From Candidatus Dormiibacterota bacterium (lineage in GTDB: Bacteria > Chloroflexota > Dormibacteria > Aeolococcales > Aeolococcaceae): a stretch of 64,000 bases of DNA. The position numbers and the translations under genes were made by a program. The notes under the pieces are model-generated. The model was not told where the DNA came from, searched no databases, and worked only from the letters and a program-made list of their open reading frames with translations. The DNA lies in NCBI GenBank assembly GCA_003153505.1, contig PLZA01000014.1, forward strand, positions 176,915 through 240,914, given 5' to 3'. Of the stretch, positions 18,620 to 26,360 are shown in pieces. Each line of letters opens with the position of its first letter. Positions within the stretch are counted from its first letter, which is position 1.

Positions 18620-18734
18620 TCAGGATGGGAGGTGCATCGCAGGCGAACATGAGCGCCTCGATGGTGGCGACCTGGCGTCGCAGCCCATCGACCGCACCGA
18701 TCCGGTCCCAGGGCGCCGATGCGACTCGCTGCAC
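18525..18734 (-). CDS. Hypothetical small protein, antisense to the ppx tail
   Basis: 69 codons from GTG 18734; the frame is open a further ~16 codons upstream without a start codon. Third codon positions are mostly G or C and the residues look protein-like (GLRRQVATIEALMFACDAPP, then LITLVEDLYQSIDRL, predicted helical), whereas the overlapping ppx tail looks random. It occupies most of the 217-base gap between ppx and phoU on the opposite strand and overlaps ppx by 95 bases. No family recognised. It may be a real conserved small protein or a chance frame. Confidence 0.42.
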   Translation of the reverse strand: MQRVASAPWDRIGAVDGLRRQVATIEALMFACDAPPILITLVEDLYQSIDRLETPPPSFGHPPSLLDAG

Positions 18735-18824
18735 GACTTCGAGTATGCGATGCGCCCGGGGCGCAAAGCGATTGTGAAATGGCTATGGTGCGGGGCCGAA
18801 GTGATGGTCGCCTTCGGAGGACAC

Positions 18825-18830
18825 TAGAGT
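18825..18830 (+). promoter_or_regulatory. Putative -10 box (TAGAGT) for phoU
   Basis: TAGAGT ends six bases before ATG 18837; no ribosome-binding site fits between them. Confidence 0.5.
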
Positions 18831-18836
18831 CTTGAA

Positions 18837-19511
18837 ATGAGCGAGCCACTCCTGCATCCGCGCCACCCCACGCTTGGCGACGAGTTGACTCACCTGCGCC
18901 GGATCGTCGCGGACATGGGCGAGCTTGTCGACACGGCGATCACCCAGGCGACGAGCGGCCTCGCCGAACGCGATGTGAGCCTGTGCGCGCGCGTGATCGC
19001 TGACGACGCCCTGGTCAACGACCGGCAGCGCGAGCTGCGTGAACTGTCGTTCTCGCTCATCGTCGACCGCAGCCCGGATGAGCGGGAGTTGCGCGAGATC
19101 ATCGGACTGCTCAACATGTCCTCCGAGCTGGAGCGCATGGGCGATCACTGCGTCAGCATTGCCAAACTCGCCCGCAACTTGGCGGACCTGCCGCCGCTCG
19201 AGACCTACGTCGATGTCCCCAAGATGGCCGCGTACTGCAGCGACCAGGTTCGGGGAATCCTCGCCGCCATGGTGTCGCGCGACGTCCTCCAGGCGCGTCG
19301 CATCGCCGCCGGGGACGACCGCGTCGACCGCATCTACCACCGCCTCTTCGACGATCTCATCCAGATGATGACCGAGGACAACACGACGGTCTTCCGGGCG
19401 ACCAACCTCGTCTTCATCGCGCATCATCTCGAACGCATCGCGGATCGGGTGACCAACATCGCCGAGGACCTGGTCTTCCTTGACTCCGGGGCCATCGAGG
19501 AGCTTGGCTGA
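18837..19511 (+). CDS. phoU: PhoU-family phosphate signalling protein
   Basis: 224 aa, all helical, two copies of the PhoU three-helix bundle (about 15-105 and 115-205). Typical metal-binding/conserved stretches ERMGDHCVSIAKLARNL and HHLERIADRVTNIAEDLVFL are the ExxxD-type motifs of each repeat. PhoU normally restrains Pst transport and PhoR signalling; with no pst genes here but ppk directly downstream, it may link phosphate signalling to polyphosphate synthesis (inference). Leaderless-looking start. Its TGA shares a base with the ppk ATG (TGATG), so the two are coupled. Confidence 0.94.
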   Translation: MSEPLLHPRHPTLGDELTHLRRIVADMGELVDTAITQATSGLAERDVSLCARVIADDALVNDRQRELRELSFSLIVDRSPDERELREIIGLLNMSSELERMGDHCVSIAKLARNLADLPPLETYVDVPKMAAYCSDQVRGILAAMVSRDVLQARRIAAGDDRVDRIYHRLFDDLIQMMTEDNTTVFRATNLVFIAHHLERIADRVTNIAEDLVFLDSGAIEELG

Positions 19512-21625
19512 TGGCGCTGTCAGAACCCTCGGAGGCGCGCGACGACACGGCACCTCCGCTCCCCGGCGAGGCGCGCAATCACGCCGTCGAGCTGGGCGAC
19601 CGGCATCGGTATATCAACCGCCATCTCAGCTGGCTCGATTTCGACACGCGGGTGCTCGAGCTGGCCGAGGACACCTCGCGAGCGCTGCTTGAACGGGCCA
19701 AGTTCCTGGCGATCTCGAGCAGCAACCTTGACGAGTTCTTTCAGGTTCGCGTCGGGGGCCTGATCGAGCAACGCCGCGCCGGTGTCGCCGCGCTGAGCCC
19801 CGACGGCATGACCGTCGACGAGCAGCTCTCGGAGATCCAGCGCCGGGCAATCGACCTCACCGCGCGCCAGATGCGGGCGTTCCAGGCCATCGTCAAGCGC
19901 CTCGGCGAGGTGGGATTGCGCTTCTCGAACTACGCCTCGCTCGATCACGACGACCGGGATCACGTCGATGCTGTCTTCGAGGAACGGATCTTCCCGGTCC
20001 TCACCCCGCTCGCCGTCGACCCGGCCCATCCGTTTCCGTACATCAGCGACCTGTCCCTGAACCTTGCCGTCGTCGTCGGCGCCCCGCGGGGCAGCGAGCA
20101 GCGGATCGCGCGCGTCAAGGTTCCCCCGCTGCTGCCTCGATTCGTGGTGATGCCGGACGGCGAGCGATTCGTCCCGGTCGAGCAGGTCATTGCCGCGCAC
20201 CTGGACCGGCTCTTTCCCGGGATGCGCGTCGTCGGCCAGTTTCCGTTCCGGGTCACGCGCAACGCCGACCCGGCGCTCGAGGAGGAGGAGGCCGAAGACC
20301 TTCGGACCGCCGTTCAGGAATACCTCCGGAGGCGGCGCCGCTCGCCGCAGGTCGTCCGGCTCGAGATCGACGACAGCATGTCGGAAGAGGTCAAGCAGTT
20401 GCTCATGCGCGAGCTCGAGCTGTCCGGCGAGGACGTCTACACGGTCGCGGGGCCGCTCGACCTCAGCGGTCTGTGGGGCCTGTACGAGCTGAACCGGCCG
20501 GACCTCAAGGAGCGCCTCCCCGCCCCGGTCATCCCGCCGGCGTTCGCCAAGCTGCCCGGCGACGAGGGTGAGGTGGACATCTTTCGCGTGATCGACGAAC
20601 GAGACGTCCTCGTCCACCACCCGTACGAGTCGTTCGCGAGCAGCGTCGAAGCATTTGTCGACCAGGCGGTCAGCGACCCCGACGTGCTCGCCATCAAGCA
20701 GACGCTGTACAGGACCTCCGGCCCGGACAGCCCCATCGTCCGCTCCCTGATCCGAGCCGCCGAATCGGGCAAGCAGGTCGTCGCGCTGGTCGAGCTGACC
20801 GCCCGTTTCGACGAGGAGGCGAACATCACGTGGGCCGCCGAGTTGGAGAAGGCGGGGGTGCACGTCGTCTACGGAGTCGTGGGCCTCAAGACCCACGCCA
20901 AGGCGACCCTCGTCGTCCGGCGCACCGGCACCGGGATCCGACGCTACTGCCACATGGGCACCGGGAACTACAACTCGAGCACCGCTCGCCTCTACGAGGA
21001 CGTCGGGCTGCTCTCATGCGATTCCGAGCTCGGCGAGGACCTGACCGACCTGTTCAACTACTTGACCGGCTACAGCCGCCAGCGCCAGTACCGTCGTCTG
21101 CTCGTCGCGCCGGTCACGCTGCGCAGCGGCATCGTCGAGCTCATCCGCACGCAGACCCGCGCCGACGGCCGGATCATCATCAAGTGCAACCACCTCATCG
21201 ATCCGGAGGTCATCGAGGCCCTCTACGCGGCATCGTGCGCAGGGGCGCGGATCGACCTCATCGTGCGCAGCTCGTGCGGGGTCCGGCCCGGGATCGCGGG
21301 CATGTCCGAGAACATCTGGGTGCGTTCCTTGGTGGGCCGGTACCTCGAGCACTCGCGGATCTATCACTTCGGTGACGACCGCTGGTACATCGGCTCCGCG
21401 GACCTGATGGGGCGCAACCTCGACGGCCGGATCGAGACGGTGGTGCCGGTGATCGATCCGCGCTTGCAGGCGCGGCTGGCCGAGGTGGTCGAGGTGCTTC
21501 TCGCCGACGACGTGCTGGCCTCCGAGCTCAGCCCCGACGGCAGCTGGCACAAGGTGCCGACGGTGCGCGGCCTCGACGCCCAGGAGGAGCTGCACCGGCT
21601 CGCGGTCGAGCGCGTCGCGAAGTGA
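19511..21625 (+). CDS. ppk: Polyphosphate kinase 1
   Basis: 704 aa, full PPK1 length with N, H, C1 and C2 domains. It polymerises the gamma phosphate of ATP into polyphosphate. Visible: RYINRHLSWLDFDTRVLELA N-terminus, SSNLDEFFQVRV, the DP-rich motif PLAVDPAHPFPYISDLSLNL, and the phospholipase-D-like catalytic halves with the presumed autophosphorylated His462 in GLKTHAKATLVVRR, HMGTGNYN, and GSADLMGRNLDGRIE at the C-terminus. Located between phoU (one-base overlap) and the CYTH-CHAD gene (four-base overlap), forming a tightly coupled polyphosphate unit. Confidence 0.97.
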   Translation: MALSEPSEARDDTAPPLPGEARNHAVELGDRHRYINRHLSWLDFDTRVLELAEDTSRALLERAKFLAISSSNLDEFFQVRVGGLIEQRRAGVAALSPDGMTVDEQLSEIQRRAIDLTARQMRAFQAIVKRLGEVGLRFSNYASLDHDDRDHVDAVFEERIFPVLTPLAVDPAHPFPYISDLSLNLAVVVGAPRGSEQRIARVKVPPLLPRFVVMPDGERFVPVEQVIAAHLDRLFPGMRVVGQFPFRVTRNADPALEEEEAEDLRTAVQEYLRRRRRSPQVVRLEIDDSMSEEVKQLLMRELELSGEDVYTVAGPLDLSGLWGLYELNRPDLKERLPAPVIPPAFAKLPGDEGEVDIFRVIDERDVLVHHPYESFASSVEAFVDQAVSDPDVLAIKQTLYRTSGPDSPIVRSLIRAAESGKQVVALVELTARFDEEANITWAAELEKAGVHVVYGVVGLKTHAKATLVVRRTGTGIRRYCHMGTGNYNSSTARLYEDVGLLSCDSELGEDLTDLFNYLTGYSRQRQYRRLLVAPVTLRSGIVELIRTQTRADGRIIIKCNHLIDPEVIEALYAASCAGARIDLIVRSSCGVRPGIAGMSENIWVRSLVGRYLEHSRIYHFGDDRWYIGSADLMGRNLDGRIETVVPVIDPRLQARLAEVVEVLLADDVLASELSPDGSWHKVPTVRGLDAQEELHRLAVERVAK

Positions 21626-23127
21626 CGGCCCCGACCGAGACCGAGCAGGGGCGCGGGCTCCGGCTCGAGGTGCCGATCACGTTCTCGCCCCAGCCGCTTG
21701 ACGACCTCGACGACTCGGCCGTGGTCATCGCCGAGCCGGCTCAGCGGCTCCGCACCACCCACTGGGATACCGCCGAGCTCCGTCTGGCCCGCTGGGGCGT
21801 TGCGCTCGAGCACTCCGCCGACGCCGGCTGGGTCCTCCGGCTTCCCGCGACGAGTGAGGGGATGGCCGCGCCGGACGGTGCCGAGTTGCAGTTCGACGGC
21901 GCTCCGGAGCGTCCGCCGGAGTCAGTGCTCCACCTCGTCCGGGCGTACTCGCGCCGGGCGCCGATCGAGATGGTCGCTCGGCTGGTCACCATGACGGCAG
22001 ACACGGTGCTGCTCGACGCGCATGGCGCGGTCCTCGCGCGGCTCGTTGATGACACAGTGGCGGTCTACTCCGGCCCGCGCATCACGCAGCGGTTCCGCGA
22101 GATCGACGTGATCAGTGCGAACGAGCCAATGCTCGACGCAATCGCATCGCGCTACCAGCAGGCAGGAGCTCAACCTGCGCGCCCCCGCGCCCTGGTCGCG
22201 CGAGCCCTCGGGCTCGTGGGCACGCCGCCACCGGAGATCGGATCGGTCACGCTGGGCGGCGCGGCGACTGCCGGCGACGTGGTGAAACGGGCACTGAGTC
22301 TCTCGGTCATCCGCCTCCTCCGCCACGATCCCGGCGTCCGTCTCGGCCTCGACGCTGAGGACGTGCACCAGGCTCGGGTGGCCACCCGCCGCCTGCGCAG
22401 CGACCTGCGCACGTTCCGGCCACTCCTCGACGAGGCGTGGGCCGAGGGTCTGCGCGACGACCTGCGATGGCTTGGCAGCGAGCTCGGTAGGGTCCGAGAC
22501 AGCGAGGTGCTGCGCGATCGGCTCCGATCTGCGGCCACCAGCCTGCCGGAGGCCGATCGCCGCTCGGCTCTTGCGGTCGTGGCTCCGCTGGTCGGGCAGG
22601 TACGCGCCGCCCGCCGTCATCTTCTCGCCGCCATGGACACCGAGCGCTACATCGACGTGATCGACCATCTGGTCGCGGCCGTGCGCGCTCCGGCCCTGAC
22701 AGTCATGGCGTCGACGCCGGCACGAGAGGTGCTGCCCGGCCTCGTGCGCAAGCCCTGGCGATCGCTCAAGGCAGGCGCCATCGCCGCTCGCGGCGATGTG
22801 CCGGACGAGCAACTGCACGACCTGCGGATCCGGGCCAAGCGCTGTCGATACGCGGCCGAGGCCGCGGCGGCGGCGACTGGCAAGAACGCCGCGAAGTTCG
22901 CTCGGGAGGTTGCGGCGCTCCAGGAGGTGCTCGGCGAGCTGCACGACGCGGTGGTCGCGGAAGCCTGGCTACGCGAGCGATCCGCAGCACCGCGGATCCA
23001 CGAAACGGCGCTCTTCGCGGCGGGTGAGCTCGTCGCGCTGCAGCGCGATGCCGCCGAGCAGTCGCGGACGGGCTGGCCGTCGATCTGGAAGCGCGTCGAA
23101 GGGGGGTGGAACGGTGCCTGGCGATGA
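21622..23127 (+). CDS. CYTH-CHAD domain protein (polyphosphate-associated)
   Basis: 501 aa. N-terminal CYTH-like tunnel domain (about 10-185): TAELRLARWGVALEH, GWVLRLP, FREIDVIS. Its first strand reads LRLEVPITF, so the usual ExExK metal/phosphate motif is reduced to one Glu and triphosphatase activity may be lost. The C-terminal CHAD helical domain (about 220-490) keeps its histidines and basic residues: VHQARVATRRLRSDLRTF, LHDLRIRAKRCRYAAEA. CHAD domains bind polyphosphate and go to polyphosphate granules, which fits the four-base overlap with ppk. GTG start. Confidence 0.92.
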   Translation: MTAPTETEQGRGLRLEVPITFSPQPLDDLDDSAVVIAEPAQRLRTTHWDTAELRLARWGVALEHSADAGWVLRLPATSEGMAAPDGAELQFDGAPERPPESVLHLVRAYSRRAPIEMVARLVTMTADTVLLDAHGAVLARLVDDTVAVYSGPRITQRFREIDVISANEPMLDAIASRYQQAGAQPARPRALVARALGLVGTPPPEIGSVTLGGAATAGDVVKRALSLSVIRLLRHDPGVRLGLDAEDVHQARVATRRLRSDLRTFRPLLDEAWAEGLRDDLRWLGSELGRVRDSEVLRDRLRSAATSLPEADRRSALAVVAPLVGQVRAARRHLLAAMDTERYIDVIDHLVAAVRAPALTVMASTPAREVLPGLVRKPWRSLKAGAIAARGDVPDEQLHDLRIRAKRCRYAAEAAAAATGKNAAKFAREVAALQEVLGELHDAVVAEAWLRERSAAPRIHETALFAAGELVALQRDAAEQSRTGWPSIWKRVEGGWNGAWR

Positions 23128-23581
23128 GGTCGCGAGCTATCTCGTCCGCCACGCCAAGGCGGGCTCCCGTGAGCGCTGGACCGCACCCGACCGCGACCGC
23201 CCGCTGACCGCGGCGGGAAGGGTTCAGGCAGCGGCCCTGACACGCCTGCTCCAGGCCACCACACGCGTGGTCAGCTCGAGCCCATACCTGCGCTGCGTGG
23301 AAACGGTCGCGCCCCTTGCGGAGGCTCTCGGCCTCCACGTCGATGAGGAGGACCGGCTGGCCGAAGGTGCGGATCCAGCGTGGGCCATGGGGCAGCTCGC
23401 GTCAGCGCCTGGATCAGTCCTCTGCACTCATGGCGACGTCATGGCGTCGATTGTCATGACTCTCGCCGCCGGCCACGTGCCCATGGTTGGCGGGATGCAG
23501 TGGGCAAAGGCCGGCACGTGGGCCTTTGACATCTCCGGCGGGCGGATCGTCGGAGGTCGCTACCTGCTGCCGCCCGACTGA
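23114..23581 (+). CDS. SixA-like histidine phosphatase
   Basis: 155 aa. Histidine phosphatase superfamily: phospho-accepting His in YLVRHAKAGSRERW, RPLTAAGRVQAAAL, the second arginine in VSSSPYLRCVETV, and the second catalytic His in LCTHGDVMA. The small size and RHAKA start are typical of SixA, which removes phosphate from phosphohistidine. It starts at GTG 23114 behind GGGGGGTGG, 14 bases inside the CHAD gene. Position at the end of the ppk unit is suggestive because PPK1 works through phosphohistidine, but a link is untested. Its tail overlaps the convergent glycosylase gene by 22 bases. Confidence 0.9.
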   Translation: MPGDEVASYLVRHAKAGSRERWTAPDRDRPLTAAGRVQAAALTRLLQATTRVVSSSPYLRCVETVAPLAEALGLHVDEEDRLAEGADPAWAMGQLASAPGSVLCTHGDVMASIVMTLAAGHVPMVGGMQWAKAGTWAFDISGGRIVGGRYLLPPD

Positions 23582-24483
23582 GGCCCCCAGGCAACCCCGT
23601 CGCGGTCGCCGGCGACCCTGATGAGGACTCCTGCCCAGGTTCGGAATGGGCGCCACGCCTCCGCAAGGCTCGAGAGCTCGCCGGCAGTCGCCGGACGCTC
23701 GAGCCCATAGAAATGGCGGACGTATGAGGGGAGGCGCGGCTCACCGAGGGTGAGGATGTCGGTTGCCCCGGTCGACCGGAGCAGGATCAATCCGGCGTAG
23801 GTCGGACCGATCCCGGGCAACCGCTGGAGATCGGCCATCGCAGCCTCCGGAGTCAGGTCCAGCAGGCGGGCCGGTTCGAGCTCGCCCCCCAGCGCAGCGC
23901 GGGCAACCGCGTGCAGGCGCTCGATGCGCTGGGGCTCCAGGCTCGGGAACGACTCGATTGCGAGCAGCGCCGACGGTGTCGGGAAGGCTTCGAACTGGCC
24001 GGTGGGCAGGGTGAAGACCCGGCCGTGCGCCCCCGCGAGCCGCTTCCGAACCGCCGTTGCCTGGGTCCGATGCCGCCGCTGGCTGAGGATCGACCAGGCG
24101 GCTGCCTCGTACGGCGAGTGGAAGAGGATGGGACGCAAGCCGGGAAGCTCCGACTGGAGCCGGGCGATCACCGGGTCGCGAGCGCCGACCTCGGCCCATG
24201 CCACTCCGGACTGGTCGAGGGACAGCACCCGGCGAACCTGGGCGATGACCCGCTCCGGGTCCGCGTCGCCGTACGCACGGCAGTGGAGCATGCCCTGGGA
24301 GTCCTGGGTCACCACGGCAGCCGCGTAATGCGCCATGTCGTCGGCGACGAACGCCAGCGACATCGAATCCCCGTCCGGCTTGGGACGCCCGGTGCTGGGG
24401 CCGAACCCAAAGCTCGCTGCCGCCGCCAGCGAGAACGCCCCGTCGGGCGTGATGATCTGCTCGGGCGCTCCCGGTCCGGTCAC
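23560..24483 (-). CDS. DNA-3-methyladenine glycosylase II-like protein (HhH-GPD)
   Basis: 307 aa. An AlkA-type N-terminal domain is followed by the helix-hairpin-helix glycosylase core: FHSPYEAAAWSILSQR and LQRLPGIGPTYAGLILLRS. In an ungapped comparison with my recollection of E. coli AlkA, the two aspartates before the final helices (LPDDYLIK) become LGEPRLPS, so the catalytic Asp position is Glu. Either glutamate replaces it or activity is altered. Family role is excision of alkylated bases from DNA in base-excision repair. Downstream of the DUF2905 gene and convergent with SixA. Confidence 0.85.
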   Translation of the reverse strand: MTGPGAPEQIITPDGAFSLAAAASFGFGPSTGRPKPDGDSMSLAFVADDMAHYAAAVVTQDSQGMLHCRAYGDADPERVIAQVRRVLSLDQSGVAWAEVGARDPVIARLQSELPGLRPILFHSPYEAAAWSILSQRRHRTQATAVRKRLAGAHGRVFTLPTGQFEAFPTPSALLAIESFPSLEPQRIERLHAVARAALGGELEPARLLDLTPEAAMADLQRLPGIGPTYAGLILLRSTGATDILTLGEPRLPSYVRHFYGLERPATAGELSSLAEAWRPFRTWAGVLIRVAGDRDGVAWGPQSGGSR

Positions 24484-24492
24484 CGTCGCTCC

Positions 24493-24717
24493 CTACTGGC
24501 GGAGGCGGACGATCAGGTTGATGACCACGGTCAGGACGACGCTGACCACGATGCAGAACGCCACCGGGAAGAAAAACGAGAAGTTCCCGCTGCTGACCGA
24601 GATGCTCCCGGGCAGCTGGGTGACGCCCATGCGCGTCAGGAGCACGAGCACCCCGCCGATCACAAGGATCACGGCACCGACGATCAGGAGCAGCTTGCCC
24701 ACGTCGCCGAGTGCCAT
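24493..24717 (-). CDS. DUF2905 family small membrane protein
   Basis: 74 aa with two membrane segments (about 8-27 and 48-70). The centre GVTQLPGSISVSSGNFSFFFP is the DUF2905 signature: LPGDI-like turn and GNFxFYFP. Function unknown; widespread in bacteria. The ATG is six bases downstream of a TAGAGT box, suggesting a leaderless message. That box is one half of the palindrome at 24724-24738; the other half faces the pyrimidine operon. Followed by the DNA glycosylase gene after nine bases. Confidence 0.9.
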   Translation of the reverse strand: MALGDVGKLLLIVGAVILVIGGVLVLLTRMGVTQLPGSISVSSGNFSFFFPVAFCIVVSVVLTVVINLIVRLRQ

Positions 24718-24723
24718 GACAAC

Positions 24724-24738
24724 ACTCTAAGGTAGAGT
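24724..24738. promoter_or_regulatory. Bidirectional promoter palindrome (two TAGAGT -10 boxes)
   Basis: ACTCTA, AGG, TAGAGT form a perfect 6+3+6 inverted repeat. Read leftward, TAGAGT lies six bases before the DUF2905 ATG; read rightward, TAGAGT (24733-24738) would start the pyr leader near 24745, about 20 bases before the PyrR-binding hairpin. Confidence 0.5.
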
Positions 24739-24763
24739 CCGCGAAACGCATCCACTTCAAGCA

Positions 24764-24777
24764 GGTCCGGAGAGGCC
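24764..24777 (+). promoter_or_regulatory. PyrR-binding RNA hairpin in the pyr leader
   Basis: GGTCCGGAGAGGCC folds into a stem (G-C, G-C, U-G, C-G) closing the hexaloop CGGAGA. It fits the PyrR recognition consensus known from Bacillus pyr leaders (UCCNGNGAGG in a hexaloop, including the U-G pair). pyrR is the second gene of the operon downstream. Uridine nucleotides would promote PyrR binding here and lower expression. Confidence 0.8.
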
Positions 24778-24846
24778 GGCAAGGGATCGCGGCGCCGCCA
24801 TGCGGCCGCCCTTGCCCGAACCCGCCCGGGCTGGAGGGCAAAGCCC
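24778..24846 (+). promoter_or_regulatory. Leader structures controlling pyrB translation
   Basis: Immediately after the PyrR site, GGCAAGGG (24778-24785) can pair perfectly with CCCTTGCC (24809-24816). Then GGGCT (24828-24832) pairs with AGCCC (24842-24846), and the loop contains GGAGGG, the only Shine-Dalgarno for ATG 24848. There is no T-run terminator, so control is probably at translation initiation rather than attenuation (inference; reported for mycobacterial PyrR). Confidence 0.6.
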
Positions 24847-24847
24847 A

Positions 24848-25777
24848 ATGACGGCAGCGACGGCGCGAAACCGGATGCTCGGACACGTGATCAGCGCCGA
24901 GCAGTTCGATCGCGAGTTGCTCGATCTCCTGTTCCTGCGCGCCACCGCCCTCGCCGGCGTTCGGGACGACCGCCTGGCGCACCGGGTGATGGCGACTCTC
25001 TTTTACGAGCCGAGCACGCGGACGCGGCTGAGCTTCGAGTCGGCGATGCTCCGCCTCGGCGGGTCAGTGATCGGCACCGAGGCGGCGCACACGTTCTCGA
25101 GTGCGATCAAGGGCGAGACGCTCGAGGACACCGTTCGCATGGTCTCGACCTATGCCGACCTCATCGTGCTCCGGCACGACGAGGCAGGAGCGGCGGCCCG
25201 AGCCGCGAACGTCGCCTCGGTGCCGGTCGTCAATGCGGGAGACGGACCCGGTGAACATCCCACCCAGGCGCTGCTGGACCTCTACACGATCGAACGCGAG
25301 CTCGGCCGAATCGAAGGGGTACGCGTCGCCTTCTGCGGCGATCTCCGCTTTGGCAGGACGGCCCGCTCCCTCGCGCTCCTCCTCGCCCTCTATCCGGGAG
25401 TTCGCCTCGCCTTCGTCGCCCCGGCGGTGATCCAGGTCGGCGGCGACATCCTCGCCCGGCTCGAGGCGCGCGGAGTCGAATGCCGCCTCGCCGACCAGCT
25501 CACGGACGTGCTCGATGACGTCGACGTCGTCTACCAGACGCGCGTCCAGAAGGAGCGCTTCACCGACCCGCTCGAGTTCGAGCAGGCGAGGACGGCAATA
25601 CGCATCGATGGCGCGATCATGCGCCAGCTCCCGGCGACGGCGATCGTGATGCACCCGCTGCCGCGCGTTGATGAGATCGCGCCGGAGGTCGACGACGATC
25701 CGCGGGCAGCGTACTTCCGCCAGGCGGCAAACGGCGTCGCGATCCGGATGGCGGTGCTCGAGATGCTGCTCGCATGA
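24848..25777 (+). CDS. pyrB: Aspartate carbamoyltransferase catalytic subunit
   Basis: 309 aa. Joins carbamoyl phosphate and L-aspartate to N-carbamoyl-aspartate. Motifs: FYEPSTRTRLSFESAM (carbamoyl-phosphate site), SAIKGETLEDT (the lysine of the 80s loop from the neighbouring subunit), HPTQALLDLYTI and HPLPRVDEIAPEVD. ATG 24848 is used because GGAGGG lies at normal spacing; the frame is open to 24800 only through the leader. No pyrI regulatory subunit is present; the next gene is pyrR, 11 bases on. Regulated through the PyrR leader. Confidence 0.96.
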   Translation: MTAATARNRMLGHVISAEQFDRELLDLLFLRATALAGVRDDRLAHRVMATLFYEPSTRTRLSFESAMLRLGGSVIGTEAAHTFSSAIKGETLEDTVRMVSTYADLIVLRHDEAGAAARAANVASVPVVNAGDGPGEHPTQALLDLYTIERELGRIEGVRVAFCGDLRFGRTARSLALLLALYPGVRLAFVAPAVIQVGGDILARLEARGVECRLADQLTDVLDDVDVVYQTRVQKERFTDPLEFEQARTAIRIDGAIMRQLPATAIVMHPLPRVDEIAPEVDDDPRAAYFRQAANGVAIRMAVLEMLLA

Positions 25778-25787
25778 CGGTGCTGCG

Positions 25788-26360
25788 ATGACCGGGCTCG
25801 CACAGCCGCTCGAGCACAGCCCTCAGCTGCTCGATGCCGGAGCCGTGCAACGCATCACGCTGCGGCTTGCGCACGAGATTGCTGAGCGTCATCCCCTGCT
25901 GGACGGCGTGGTGCTCGTCGGGATCCCGACTCGCGGGGTTCCCCTTGCGCGTGCGGTCGCGCGCCAGCTCGAAGGCCTGGGCCACCCTTCGCCGCCGGTT
26001 GCCGCCCTCGATCCGAGTGCGCACCGCGACGACCGACCTCGCCCGGCAGCGCCGCACCCGGCTCTTGACGACGTCGACGGGGGCCCGACGCCGCGGATCG
26101 ACGGCGCGGTGGTGATCGTCGTCGACGATGTGCTCTTCACCGGACGGACGCTTCGGGCAGCGCTCGACGCGTTGGTCGACTGCGGTCGTCCGGCCGCAGT
26201 CGAGGTGCTGACCCTGATCGACCGCGGCCACCGCGAACTGCCCCTGCGAGCCACCTACGTCGGCAAGAACGTGCCGACCGCCGCCGGCGACCGCGTCTTC
26301 GTTCGACTCCGCGAGGTGGACGGCATCGACGGCGCCTGGTTGCGCCGGAGCGCACCGTGA
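25788..26360 (+). CDS. pyrR: Pyr operon regulator PyrR (UPRTase-like)
   Basis: 190 aa phosphoribosyltransferase-fold RNA-binding regulator. The PRPP-binding loop reads VVIVVDDVLFTGRTLRAAL; VVLVGIPTRGVPLARAVAR and DGRHRELP-like RGHRELPLRATYVGKNVPT are PyrR hallmarks. It binds the leader hairpin at 24764-24777 when UMP/UTP is high. Some members retain uracil phosphoribosyltransferase activity. There is a roughly 20-residue insertion (about 70-95, SAHRDDRPRPAAPHPALDDV) where many homologues have a shorter loop. Its TGA overlaps the pyrC GTG by four bases. Confidence 0.93.
   Translation: MTGLAQPLEHSPQLLDAGAVQRITLRLAHEIAERHPLLDGVVLVGIPTRGVPLARAVARQLEGLGHPSPPVAALDPSAHRDDRPRPAAPHPALDDVDGGPTPRIDGAVVIVVDDVLFTGRTLRAALDALVDCGRPAAVEVLTLIDRGHRELPLRATYVGKNVPTAAGDRVFVRLREVDGIDGAWLRRSAP

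Noticed and set aside
19520..20953. 477-codon minus-strand frame opposite ppk
   Set aside because: Shadow of ppk; no start signals and no family resemblance.
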